A stretch of 64,000 nt of DNA from Janibacter endophyticus (GTDB taxonomy: Bacteria; Actinomycetota; Actinomycetes; Actinomycetales; Dermatophilaceae). The translations under genes were made by a program, and so were the position numbers. The notes beneath the pieces are model-generated. The model saw only the letters and a program-made list of their open reading frames with translations, ran no database searches and was not told the DNA's origin. Positions within the stretch are counted from its first letter, which is position 1; each line of letters opens with the position of its first letter. Location of the stretch: assembly GCF_016888335.1 (NCBI RefSeq), contig NZ_JAFEJG010000004.1, positions 2,294,001 to 2,358,000 on the forward strand, in the 5' to 3' direction. Below are positions 26,520-34,980 of the stretch, piece after piece.

Positions 26520-29132
26520 ATGACTGCGCCCCCGACCCTCGACGTCCGCACCGGTGCGAGCCCCGACGACGTCCTCGACGCCGTGACGGCATGGGCGGCG
26601 GGGCGTGGGATCAGCCTCTACCCGCACCAGGAGGAGGCCGCGATGGCCCTCCTCGCGGACGAGCACGTCATCCTCACGACACCCACCGGGTCGGGCAAGT
26701 CGCTCGTCGCGACCGCCGCCATCGCCCACGCCATCGCCCAGGACCGGGTCGCCTTCTACACGGCGCCGATCAAGGCGCTCGTGTCCGAGAAGTTCTTCGA
26801 CCTCTGCCAGGTCTTCGGCGCGCAGGACGTCGGGATGCTCACCGGTGACGCCTCGGTCAACCCCGACGCGCCCGTCATCGTGTGCACCGCCGAGGTGCTC
26901 GCCAACATGGCGCTGCGCGAGGGGCGTGGTGCCGACGTCGGGCTCGTCGTGATGGACGAGTTCCACTACTACTCCGAGCCTGACCGCGGCTGGGCGTGGC
27001 AGGTGCCGCTCCTCGAGCTGCTCGAGGCGCAGATGCTGCTCATGTCGGCGACGCTCGGTGACACGACCCGTTTCGAGGACGACCTGCGGGAGCGGACCGG
27101 TCGTGACGTCACGGTCGTCTCGGAGGCTCCACGGCCCGTCCCGCTGACCTTCTCGTGGTCGATGACGCCGCTGCAGGAGACGATCGACGACCTCGTCGAG
27201 TGGGACCGGGTGCCGGTCTACGTCGTGCACCAGACGCAGGCCTCGGCCGCGGAGCACGCCCGGACCCTGTCGAGCATGCGGCTCCTGTCCCCCGCCGAGC
27301 GCGACGCGATCGCCGCCGAGCTCGCCACGGTCCGCTTCGCGGCGGGCTTCGGGCGGACGCTGTCGGCCTTGCTGCGCAAGGGCATCGGCGTTCATCACGC
27401 AGGGATGCTCCCGCGCTACCGGCGGCTCGTCGAGCGCCTCGCCCAGCGCGGGATGCTCAAGGTCATCTGCGGCACCGACACCCTCGGGGTGGGCATCAAC
27501 GTGCCGATCCGCACGGTCCTCTTCACCTCGCTGACGAAGTTCGACGGCCACCGCCACCGGGTGCTGCGGGTGCGCGAGTTCCTCCAGGTCGCGGGGCGGG
27601 CCGGCCGGGCGGGCTTCGACACCCAGGGCTACGTCGTCGTGCAGGCGCCGGAGCACACGATCGAGAACGCCCGGCTCGTCGCCAAGGCCGGCGACGACCC
27701 GAAGAAGCAGAAGAAGGTGCAGCGCAAGAAGGCACCCGACGGCTTCGTCGTGTGGACCGAGGACACCTTCACGAAGCTGACGACCGCTCCCCCGGAGTCT
27801 CTCGGCTCGAGGATGAAGGTCGACAACTCGACGATCCTCAACGTCGTCGCGCGCCCCGGGGACGCGGTCGCCGCGCTGTCGCGCCTCACCCGCGACAACC
27901 ACGAGGACGCGCGTGGGCGGGCTCGGCTGGCTCGGCGGGCGATCCGGCTGGGCCGGTCGCTCCTCGACTCGGGGGTCCTGGTGCGGCTGCCCGAGCCGGA
28001 CGGCGAAGGGAGGACGGTCGCCCTCACCGTCGACCTCCCGCCGGACTTCGCGCTCAACCAGCCGCTCGCCCACTTCGCCCTCGCCGCGCTGGAGCTGCTC
28101 GACCCCGACGCCCCGACGTACCCGCTCGACGTCATCTCGGTCGTCGAGGCGGTGCTCGACGCACCCCGCCCGCTGCTGCTCGCCCAGCAGTGGGCCGCCC
28201 GCAACGTGGCCATCGCGGAGATGAAGGCCGACGGCGTCGAGTACGAGGAGCGGATGGCCCGGCTCGAGGAGATCACCTGGCCCGAGCCGCTCGCGGACCT
28301 GCTGCGGCCCGCCTACGAGGAGTACATGGTCGCCCACCCCTGGCTGCCGGCGGACGGGCTCGTGCCGTGCAGCATCGTGCGGCACATGTGGGAGGACGGC
28401 ATGTCCTTCTCCGACCTCGTGCGCCGCTACGAGCTGGCACCGCGAGAAGGCCTGCTGCTGCGCTACCTCTCTGACGCCTACCGCACGCTCGCCCACACCG
28501 TGCCGGAGGCCTACCGGAGCGACGAGCTCGCCGAGATCATCGCCTGGCTCGGCGAGACGATCCGGCAGACCGACTCCTCGCTGCTCGACGAGTGGGAGGC
28601 GCTCACCAACCCTGACGGATCGCTCGCCGATGCCGTGGCCCACCACGACCCGGACGACCTTCGTCCCCCTTCGCGCCCGATCTCTGCGCAACCGCACGCC
28701 TTCCGGCCGATGGTCCGCGGCGCGCTGTGGCAGCGCGTGGCGCTGGCGGCACGTGACGACCTCGGGGGGCTGGCTGCGCTGGAGCATGCGGCGTGCGCGC
28801 TCGCCGACGACGGCCGGTCCCCCGTGATGACCCGTGACGACTGGGACGTCGCGCTCGGTGACTACTGGGAGGAGCACGGCTCGATCGGTACCGATGCCGA
28901 CGCCCGCGGCCCGCACCGGATCCGGGTCGAGACCGACGTGACCGGCCCCGCCCCGGGGATGCCCGACGAGGGCGACGAGGCGACGCAGGACGTGCGCCTG
29001 TGGCGGGTTACCCAGACCCTCGCCGACCCCGAGGGCGACGGCGACTGGGTCATCGAGGCCGAGGTCGACCTCGACGCCTCCGACCGGGTGGGTGAGGCGG
29101 TCGTCCTCGCGACAGCGCTGAGGCGGCTGTGA
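26520..29132 (+). CDS. DEAD/DEAH-box helicase with DUF3516 C-terminal domain
   Basis: Ski2/HelY-like superfamily 2 helicase of 870 residues, an actinobacterial family with a DUF3516 tail. Walker A TPTGSGKS is at residues 54-61, the DExH box is DEFH near 146, SATL is motif III, TDTLGVGINVPIR precedes motif V, and VAGRAGRAG is motif VI. DUF3516 occupies about residues 440-870. RNA unwinding or processing is the likely role by family. Two starts are possible, ATG 26511 and ATG 26520; the second is listed because GAGGAT lies 7 nt upstream of it. The stop overlaps the DUF4031 start (GTGA). Confidence 0.92.
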   Translation: MTAPPTLDVRTGASPDDVLDAVTAWAAGRGISLYPHQEEAAMALLADEHVILTTPTGSGKSLVATAAIAHAIAQDRVAFYTAPIKALVSEKFFDLCQVFGAQDVGMLTGDASVNPDAPVIVCTAEVLANMALREGRGADVGLVVMDEFHYYSEPDRGWAWQVPLLELLEAQMLLMSATLGDTTRFEDDLRERTGRDVTVVSEAPRPVPLTFSWSMTPLQETIDDLVEWDRVPVYVVHQTQASAAEHARTLSSMRLLSPAERDAIAAELATVRFAAGFGRTLSALLRKGIGVHHAGMLPRYRRLVERLAQRGMLKVICGTDTLGVGINVPIRTVLFTSLTKFDGHRHRVLRVREFLQVAGRAGRAGFDTQGYVVVQAPEHTIENARLVAKAGDDPKKQKKVQRKKAPDGFVVWTEDTFTKLTTAPPESLGSRMKVDNSTILNVVARPGDAVAALSRLTRDNHEDARGRARLARRAIRLGRSLLDSGVLVRLPEPDGEGRTVALTVDLPPDFALNQPLAHFALAALELLDPDAPTYPLDVISVVEAVLDAPRPLLLAQQWAARNVAIAEMKADGVEYEERMARLEEITWPEPLADLLRPAYEEYMVAHPWLPADGLVPCSIVRHMWEDGMSFSDLVRRYELAPREGLLLRYLSDAYRTLAHTVPEAYRSDELAEIIAWLGETIRQTDSSLLDEWEALTNPDGSLADAVAHHDPDDLRPPSRPISAQPHAFRPMVRGALWQRVALAARDDLGGLAALEHAACALADDGRSPVMTRDDWDVALGDYWEEHGSIGTDADARGPHRIRVETDVTGPAPGMPDEGDEATQDVRLWRVTQTLADPEGDGDWVIEAEVDLDASDRVGEAVVLATALRRL

Positions 29133-29407
29133 TCCTCGTCGACCCGCCGACCTGGGAGGGGTGGGACACGACCTGGAGCCACCTCGTGTCCGACACCTCG
29201 CTCGACGAGCTCCATGCCTTCGCCGCGCAGGTCGGACTGCCCCGGAGACTCTTCGACCTCGACCACTACGACGTGCCCCTCCGACGTTACGACGACGTGG
29301 TGGAGGCGGGCGCGACACCGGTGAGCGGTCGGGAGCTCATCTCCCGCCTGCGGGCTTCCGGGCTCCGCGTGACCGAGGCTGAGCGGCGTCGGCGCTGCAG
29401 TCCCTGA
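29129..29407 (+). CDS. DUF4031 domain protein
   Basis: A 92-residue DUF4031 protein, coupled to the helicase gene by a 4-nt GTGA overlap. It opens with MILVDPPTW and carries TTWSHLVSD and a later SGRELISRLRASGLRVT; these conserved His, Asp and Arg residues are what define the family. Function unknown. Translational coupling suggests a partner or accessory protein of the helicase, which is inference. Confidence 0.85.
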   Translation: MILVDPPTWEGWDTTWSHLVSDTSLDELHAFAAQVGLPRRLFDLDHYDVPLRRYDDVVEAGATPVSGRELISRLRASGLRVTEAERRRRCSP

Positions 29408-29420
29408 CACCACCGTCAGG
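29403..29420 (+). terminator. Short hairpin at the DUF4031 stop
   Basis: CCTGAC (29403-29408), 6-nt loop, GTCAGG (29415-29420). It spans the TGA stop codon and ends the helicase-DUF4031 unit. The stem is only 6 bp and there is no U-tract. Confidence 0.4.
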
Positions 29421-29707
29421 ACGCCCGCTCCTCCCGAGAGTCGTTCGTTCGTGAAGGTCGAGAGTCACGGCCCATGCCGCGCACCAGGCCGGGAAACCCG
29501 CGCTGGACCAGGAAACCCCTTCGCGGCCGGGATACTTCGCGGTCCACCGCAGGTTTGTCGGCCACGCGTGGCGAGTGCGGTCCCGTCGTCTGCAGCCAGT
29601 CGACCATCACGCGTCCGCCGTGCGTGATCAGCCATTGCCCTCGGCCTGGTCGAGGCTGCGTTCGTCGACCGCTGTCTGCGGCGTGAGCAGCACGGGCGAG
29701 GCGACGC
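29408..29707. other. 300-bp gene-free stretch between convergent genes
   Basis: No convincing gene. It holds a 7-bp stem ATCACGC/GCGTGAT at 29606-29612 and 29622-29628 and one octamer copy near 29517. A minus-strand open frame of 64 codons (29416-29610) lacks a recognisable start or product and is Arg/Ser/Pro-rich. Base composition is slightly less GC-rich than the flanking genes. It may be the remnant of a lost gene or of a repeat. Confidence 0.5.
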
Positions 29708-30343
29708 CTAGCCGAGACGAGCGAGCTCGCGCCGCAGGTTGGCGCGGGCCGCGGCCGTCCACCGCTCGTGGGCGTCCCTGGTGGCGTAGAGACGCGGCCG
29801 CGTGACGAAGGGGGTGAGGACCCCCCTTCGTCCGCGGCTGTAGTCGTCGTCGCTCACGTGGGGGTACTCCGCCCGGACCTGGCGGCAGTACTCGTCGAAC
29901 CGCTCCGGCGGCGAGGCGAGGATCCACAGGTCGGCGTCATGGAGGACGGCCTCGGGGCCGTCAGGGTCGCTCGGCAGGCGGTGCTCGGCCGTCGAGCGGA
30001 CGAGGCCCGCGACCCTCGCCGCTGCCCCACCGTCCAGGCCGCGGGCCGACAGCTCGGACTCGGCGAGCCGTGCGCTCGCCTCCTCGTCCTCACCGGGACG
30101 GCCCTCGTAGACCGCGTCGTGGTACCAGGCGGCGAGGGTGACGGCGGCGCGTCCCCTGAGGTCGAGCGCGGCACCGCGCACCGTGTCGACGGCAGCGAGC
30201 ACCTCGCGCAGGTGCTGCTCGTCGTGGTAGCCGCGGTGCGGCTCACGCCACCGCTCGAGCAGCCGGGCGGCCACCCCTTCGCAGCCGTCGGCCGCAGGCC
30301 GGCCACCCAGCACCCGCACCGCATCGACGAAACCCTCGATCAC
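29708..30343 (-). CDS. HD-domain metal-dependent phosphohydrolase
   Basis: A 211-residue protein with the HD pattern: a first histidine in YHDEQHL, the HD doublet in AAWYHDAVYE and the downstream aspartate in LHDADLWIL. Members of this predicted metal-dependent group cleave phosphomonoesters or phosphodiesters, but substrates are largely unknown. GTG 30343 is fixed by GACGAT 6 nt upstream. Near its 3' end an inverted octamer pair forms a perfect 11-bp stem within the coding sequence (29804-29814 with 29822-29832). Confidence 0.83.
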   Translation of the reverse strand: MIEGFVDAVRVLGGRPAADGCEGVAARLLERWREPHRGYHDEQHLREVLAAVDTVRGAALDLRGRAAVTLAAWYHDAVYEGRPGEDEEASARLAESELSARGLDGGAAARVAGLVRSTAEHRLPSDPDGPEAVLHDADLWILASPPERFDEYCRQVRAEYPHVSDDDYSRGRRGVLTPFVTRPRLYATRDAHERWTAAARANLRRELARLG

Positions 30344-30349
30344 CCGACC

Positions 30350-30355
30350 ATCGTC
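30350..30355 (-). promoter_or_regulatory. -10-like element GACGAT
   Basis: Minus-strand GACGAT, 6 nt before the HD-hydrolase GTG. Confidence 0.5.
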
Positions 30356-30394
30356 GCAGCCGCCGACCTCCCCCGCACCGGGCGCGCACTGTGG

Positions 30395-30400
30395 GACGCT
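30395..30400 (+). promoter_or_regulatory. -10-like element GACGCT
   Basis: GACGCT ends 6 nt before the NCS1 permease ATG at 30407. Confidence 0.45.
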
Positions 30401-30406
30401 CACCCC

Positions 30407-31918
30407 ATGACCAGCACCCCCGGCACCGGCACGGGCTCGAACGTCGAGGCGGTCCGTCGCCGCGGCGTCGAGACCACGGGCATCGAGATCATCGACGAGT
30501 CGGAGCGCACCGCGCGCCCCCGCGACCTCTTCTGGCCGTGGTTCGCGGCCAACGTCTCCGTCTTCGGCATCTCCTACGCCGCCTTCGTCCTCGGCTTCGG
30601 CATCTCCTTCGTCCAGGCGATCATCGTGACGATCGTCGGCGTCGTGATCTCCTTCGCGCTCTGCGGCGTCATCGCGCTCGCCGGCAAGCGCGGCTCGGCC
30701 CCGACGATGGTCCTCTCGCGCTCCGCCTTCGGCGTCACCGGGCAGAAGGTCCCGGGCGTCGTCAGCTGGCTCGTCTCCATCGGCTGGGAGACCTTCCTCG
30801 CGATCATGGCCGTCCTCGCGACGGCGACGATCTTTGAGCGGCTCGGCTGGGGCGGCGGCACGGGCACCAAGATCGTCGCGGCCGTCGTCGTCGCCGCACT
30901 CATCGTCACGGCGTCGGTCGCCGGCTACCACATCATCATGCGGATGCAGTCGATCCTCACCTGGATCACGGGCGCCATCACGATCCTCTACGTCGCGATG
31001 ACGGTCTCCCACATCGACTGGGGCACGGTCATGGACATCCCCGCGGGCTCGACCGGCGCGATGATCGGCGCGCTCGTCATGGTGATGACCGGCTTCGGCC
31101 TCGGCTGGATCAACATCGCTGCCGACTGGTCGCGCTACCAGCGCCGTGACGCCCCCGGCGCGGCGATCGTCGGGTGGAACACGCTCGGCGGCGCCATCGC
31201 CCCGGCCGTGCTCGTCTGCTACGGCCTGGCTCTCGCCGGGTCCGACGAGGCGGTGAAGAACGGCATCGCCGCCGACCCCATCGGCACGCTCGCGACCCTG
31301 CTGCCGACGTGGGTCCTCGTGCCCTTCCTGCTCGCCGCGATCCTCGCGCTCGTCTCCGGCGCCGTCCTCGGCATCTACTCCTCGGGCCTGACGCTCCTCT
31401 CGCTCGGCGTGCAGATCCCCCGTCCGACGGCCGCCCTCGTCGACGGCATCATCCTCACGCTCGGCACCTTCTACGTCGTCTTCGTCGCCGAGAACTTCAT
31501 CAACCCCTTCCAGAGCTTCCTCATCACGCTCGGGGTGCCGCTCGCGAGCTGGGCGGGGATCATGATCGCCGACATCGCCCTGCGTCAGCGCGACTACGAC
31601 GAGGAGGCCCTCTTCGACCCGCGGGGCCGCTACGGAGCCTGGGACTGGACCTCCATCGGCACCATGGTCCTCGCCTCGATCCTCGGCTGGGGCCTCGTCG
31701 TCAACTCCTTCGCCGACGAGGCGAGCTGGAACAACTGGCAGGGCTTCCTCATCGAGCCCCTCGGCCTCGGCACCTTCGTCGACGACCCGGCCGGCCCGTA
31801 CTGGGACGGCAACTGGGCGTACGCCAACCTCGGCGTCCTGCTCGCCCTCGTCCTGTCCTTCGTCGTCACCTACCTCGCCCGCCGGGCGAAGGTCGCACGT
31901 CAGGAGGGTCGGGCGTGA
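30407..31918 (+). CDS. NCS1-family purine-cytosine permease (CodB-like)
   Basis: A 503-residue symporter with about 12 transmembrane helices. It begins with a 45-residue cytoplasmic segment ending RPRDLFWPWFAANVSVFG, the NCS1 signature, and carries GWINIAADWSRYQRR, the conserved stretch between helices 5 and 6. NCS1 proteins import cytosine, purines, allantoin, hydantoins or thiamine precursors; the substrate here is not settled. The stop overlaps the next start (GTGA), so import is coupled to an isochorismatase-family amidohydrolase, favouring a ring-opened or N-carbamoyl nitrogen compound. Confidence 0.9.
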   Translation: MTSTPGTGTGSNVEAVRRRGVETTGIEIIDESERTARPRDLFWPWFAANVSVFGISYAAFVLGFGISFVQAIIVTIVGVVISFALCGVIALAGKRGSAPTMVLSRSAFGVTGQKVPGVVSWLVSIGWETFLAIMAVLATATIFERLGWGGGTGTKIVAAVVVAALIVTASVAGYHIIMRMQSILTWITGAITILYVAMTVSHIDWGTVMDIPAGSTGAMIGALVMVMTGFGLGWINIAADWSRYQRRDAPGAAIVGWNTLGGAIAPAVLVCYGLALAGSDEAVKNGIAADPIGTLATLLPTWVLVPFLLAAILALVSGAVLGIYSSGLTLLSLGVQIPRPTAALVDGIILTLGTFYVVFVAENFINPFQSFLITLGVPLASWAGIMIADIALRQRDYDEEALFDPRGRYGAWDWTSIGTMVLASILGWGLVVNSFADEASWNNWQGFLIEPLGLGTFVDDPAGPYWDGNWAYANLGVLLALVLSFVVTYLARRAKVARQEGRA

Positions 31919-32523
31919 CGGACGAAGGGGTGGCCGCAGCTCCCCCTTCGCCGCCGGCTCTCCCCGACCTGGCGGACGCCTGGCTCCTCGTCGTCGACCC
32001 GCAGCGGATCTTCGCCGACCCCGAGTCGGACTGGGGCTCCCCGATGTTCGGCGACATCATCGCGCCGGTCCACCGGCTCGCCGAGCGGGTCGGGCCGCGG
32101 CGGACCCTCGTCACGCGCTGGGTGCCGGGCACGTCGCGGGAGGGGTCGTGGGCCGACTACTTCCGGGCGTGGCCCTTCGCCGACCGGCCGGACGACGACC
32201 CGATGTTCGCCCTCGTCGGCCAGGCCGAGGAGCTCACCGCGCGCGCGACGATCGACGTCTCGACATTCGGCAAGTGGGGTGAGGAGCTGACCGACGTCGT
32301 CGGGCCGACCCCGACGCTGCTCGTCACGGGTGTCTCGACGGACTGCTGCGTCCTCTCGACCGTGCTGCCGGCCGCCGACGCGGGCGCGCGGGTCGTCGTC
32401 GTCACCGACGGCTGCGCCGGGTCGACCCCGGAGAACCACGCGGCCGCCCTGCACGTCATGGGGCTCTACCCGCCGCAGGTCACCCTCGCGACGTCCGCCG
32501 ACGTCCTCGCCGGGCTCCCCTGA
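31915..32523 (+). CDS. Isochorismatase-family cysteine hydrolase
   Basis: A 202-residue isochorismatase-fold hydrolase with the Asp-Lys-Cys triad: Asp in LLVVDPQRIF, Lys in FGKWGEEL and Cys in TGVSTDCCVLST. Such enzymes release ammonia or carbamate from amides (N-carbamoylsarcosine, ureidoacrylate, nicotinamide and others). The GTG start overlaps the permease stop; reading the two as an uptake-and-hydrolysis pair is inference. An inverted octamer pair, 31923-31930 and 31943-31950, forms an 8-bp stem right after the start codon and could dampen translation or transcription into this gene. Confidence 0.87.
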   Translation: MTDEGVAAAPPSPPALPDLADAWLLVVDPQRIFADPESDWGSPMFGDIIAPVHRLAERVGPRRTLVTRWVPGTSREGSWADYFRAWPFADRPDDDPMFALVGQAEELTARATIDVSTFGKWGEELTDVVGPTPTLLVTGVSTDCCVLSTVLPAADAGARVVVVTDGCAGSTPENHAAALHVMGLYPPQVTLATSADVLAGLP

Positions 32524-32529
32524 CCCGCG

Positions 32530-34980
32530 TCAGTACGCCGACTCGGGCAGGTACATCGCCTCGTCGAGCCGGTCCTCGAGCCAGACCCGCACCGGCTCGC
32601 CGGCCCGGGCCACGTACGACTTGCCGCGGACGCTCACCTCGAGGTCGGGCCCGTCGACGATGCTGATCTCGAGCATCTCGCCGGTGAGGTCCACCTGGAC
32701 CCGCGAGCCGCGCACCTTGAGCCGGTAGCGCATCCGGCTCCACTCGCGCGGCAGCCGGGGGTCGAAGGTGATGTTGCCGTCGAAGTCCCGCATCCCGCCG
32801 AAGCCCTGCACCAGGCTGGCCCACACTCCCCCGGTCGAGGCGACGTGCACCCCGTCCGCGGTGTTGCCGTGCAGGTCGTCGAGGTCGGTCCAGAGCGCGT
32901 TGTGGAAGTACGACAGCGCCTGATCGGGCAGCCCGACCTCGGCCGCCATGATCGACTGCACGACGGCAGAGAGGCTCGAGTCGCCCGTGGTGATCGGGTC
33001 GTAGTAGTCGAAGTCGCGACGCTTCTCCTCGGCGGTGAAGACGTCACCCTGAAGGTAGAGCGCGAGCACGACATCCGCCTGCTTGAGCACCTGGAAGCGG
33101 TAGATGACCAGCGGGTGGTAGTTGAGCAGGAGCGGACGCTTCTCCGGCGGGGTGCCCTGGACGTCCCACAGCTCCTTGCTGAGGAACTGGTCGTCCTGCG
33201 GGTGCACCCCGAGGGACTCGTCGTACGGGATGTACATCGCCGCCGCGCACTCCCACCACTCCTGGGCCTCCTCCTCGGAGAGACCGAGCCGGGTCCTCAG
33301 GGCCGCCGCCTCGGCCCCGGCGATCTCGTCGAGCCGCCGGACGACGTCCGCGGCACGCACGAGGTTGCCTCGGGCCATGACGTTGGTGAAGAGGTTGTTG
33401 TTGACGACCGTCGTGTACTCGTCCGGGCCGGTCACCCCGTGGATCTCGAAGGTCCGCGCCTCACCCTCGCCCCGCCAGAAGCCGAGGTCGGCCCACATGC
33501 GCGCCGTCTCGACGAGCACCTCGACGCCGTAGCGGGCCAGGAAGTCGAGGTCACCGCTGACGTCCACGTACTTCATGAGCGCGTACGAGATGTCGGCGTT
33601 GATGTGGTACTGCGCCGTGCCGGCCGCGTAGTACGCCGAGGCCTCCTCGCCGTTGATCGTGCGCCACGGGAAGAGGGCACCCTTGACCGCCAGCTCGGTC
33701 GCCCGCCGTCGGGCCTGCGGCAGCATCGCGATGCGCGCGAGGAGCACGCTGCGGGCGAGCTCGGGATGCGTGTGCACGAGGAAGGGGACGACGTAGATCT
33801 CGGTGTCCCAGAAGTAGTGGCCCTCGTAGCCCGAGCCGGTCACCCCCTTCGCCGCGACGCCCATCTGGTCGGTGCGCGCCGTCGCCTGGGCGAGCTGGAA
33901 GAGATTCCACCGGATCGCCTGCTGCAGCCCCGGCTCGCCCTCGACGACGATGTCCGAGTCGGCCCAGAAGCCGGTGAGCCAGCGGCGCTGGGCCTCCCGC
34001 AGGTACGCCACGCCGAGACGTCGCACGCGGTCGAGCGTCCGGCGGCCCCGGTCGGCGAGCTCGCGCACGGGCACACCGCGCGAGGTGTGGTACGCGACGG
34101 TCTTGACGATCGTGATCGGCTGCCCCTGGCGGGCGTCGACCTGGAAGACCTTGCGCGCGAGGTCTGGCTCGGTCGTCTCGATCGCGGTCCACGGGTTGTC
34201 CGTCTCGATCGTGTGCTCGGCCGCGACGGCGATCGTCATGCCCGAGGTCGCGGCGCGGTAGCCGAGGATCATCCGGCGCTCGTTGCACCAGTCGAGCTGG
34301 GGCTCGAGGACCCGGTGCTCGAAGGTGCCGCTCCTGCGCGGGTCGAATCCCTCACCCATCGCGGCCTCGGACGCGTAGTACTCGTCGCCGCCGTCCTGAC
34401 GGTTGAGGATCTGGGACGAGACGACCACGGGGGCATCGCCCTCGAGCATCTCGATCTCCATCGTCATCACCGCGAGGTGGCGCTCGGTGAAGGAGACCAT
34501 GCGGGAGGTGCGGATCCGCACCTTCTTGCGCGACGGGGTGGTCCACACGATCTCGCGGCGCAGGATCCCCTCGCGCATGTCGAGCGAGCGTTCGTAGTGC
34601 TGCAGGTCCGCCGTCGAGAGCAGCAGCGGCTCGTCGTCGACGTAGATCTTCATGAGCTTCGCGTCGGGGACGTTGACGATCGTCTGGCCGGTCTTCGCGA
34701 AGCCGTACGCCGCCTCGGGGTGCTGGATCTCCCAGGTCTCGTGGAAGCCGTTGACGAAGGTGCCGTGGGTGTAGGCGTTACGCCCCTCGGTCGGGTTGCC
34801 CCGCATGCCGAGGTAGCCGTTGCCGACCGCGAAGAGGGTCTCGTCGCGCCCCAGCGTGCTCTTGTCGGGAGCGCACTCGACGAGCCGCCACTCGTCGATC
34901 GGGAACCGCGTGCGGTCGATGGGGTCGGTGTCCGGCCCCATGCCCAGGGCGGTCGGGTCGACCGAGCCGTTCGGGCTCAC
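32530..34980 (-). CDS. GH65 family glycoside phosphorylase (maltose/trehalose/kojibiose phosphorylase type)
   Basis: An 816-residue cytoplasmic protein of GH65: an N-terminal beta-sandwich (about 1-330), an (alpha/alpha)6 barrel (about 370-720) and a small C-terminal sheet. GHYFWDTEIYV and GVTGPDEYT are the family motifs, with the general-acid Glu521 in the latter. Phosphate-contact residues in KRPLLLNYHP and TGDSSLSA suggest phosphorolysis rather than hydrolysis. It would split an alpha-glucobiose to beta-glucose 1-phosphate and glucose. The GTG start overlaps the stop of the beta-phosphoglucomutase gene, whose enzyme uses exactly that product. Which disaccharide is used cannot be told. Confidence 0.92.
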   Translation of the reverse strand: MSPNGSVDPTALGMGPDTDPIDRTRFPIDEWRLVECAPDKSTLGRDETLFAVGNGYLGMRGNPTEGRNAYTHGTFVNGFHETWEIQHPEAAYGFAKTGQTIVNVPDAKLMKIYVDDEPLLLSTADLQHYERSLDMREGILRREIVWTTPSRKKVRIRTSRMVSFTERHLAVMTMEIEMLEGDAPVVVSSQILNRQDGGDEYYASEAAMGEGFDPRRSGTFEHRVLEPQLDWCNERRMILGYRAATSGMTIAVAAEHTIETDNPWTAIETTEPDLARKVFQVDARQGQPITIVKTVAYHTSRGVPVRELADRGRRTLDRVRRLGVAYLREAQRRWLTGFWADSDIVVEGEPGLQQAIRWNLFQLAQATARTDQMGVAAKGVTGSGYEGHYFWDTEIYVVPFLVHTHPELARSVLLARIAMLPQARRRATELAVKGALFPWRTINGEEASAYYAAGTAQYHINADISYALMKYVDVSGDLDFLARYGVEVLVETARMWADLGFWRGEGEARTFEIHGVTGPDEYTTVVNNNLFTNVMARGNLVRAADVVRRLDEIAGAEAAALRTRLGLSEEEAQEWWECAAAMYIPYDESLGVHPQDDQFLSKELWDVQGTPPEKRPLLLNYHPLVIYRFQVLKQADVVLALYLQGDVFTAEEKRRDFDYYDPITTGDSSLSAVVQSIMAAEVGLPDQALSYFHNALWTDLDDLHGNTADGVHVASTGGVWASLVQGFGGMRDFDGNITFDPRLPREWSRMRYRLKVRGSRVQVDLTGEMLEISIVDGPDLEVSVRGKSYVARAGEPVRVWLEDRLDEAMYLPESAY

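Noticed and set aside
25449-29318. A 1289-codon minus-strand open frame
   Set aside because: Only the last 333 codons (26450 to 25449) encode a recognisable GNAT protein. The rest is antisense to the DUF3516 helicase, and its composition is typical of shadow frames in GC-rich DNA.
29416-29610. A 64-codon minus-strand gene
   Set aside because: It has no start signal, no ribosome-binding site or -10, and no recognisable product; it is kept only as part of the gap description.
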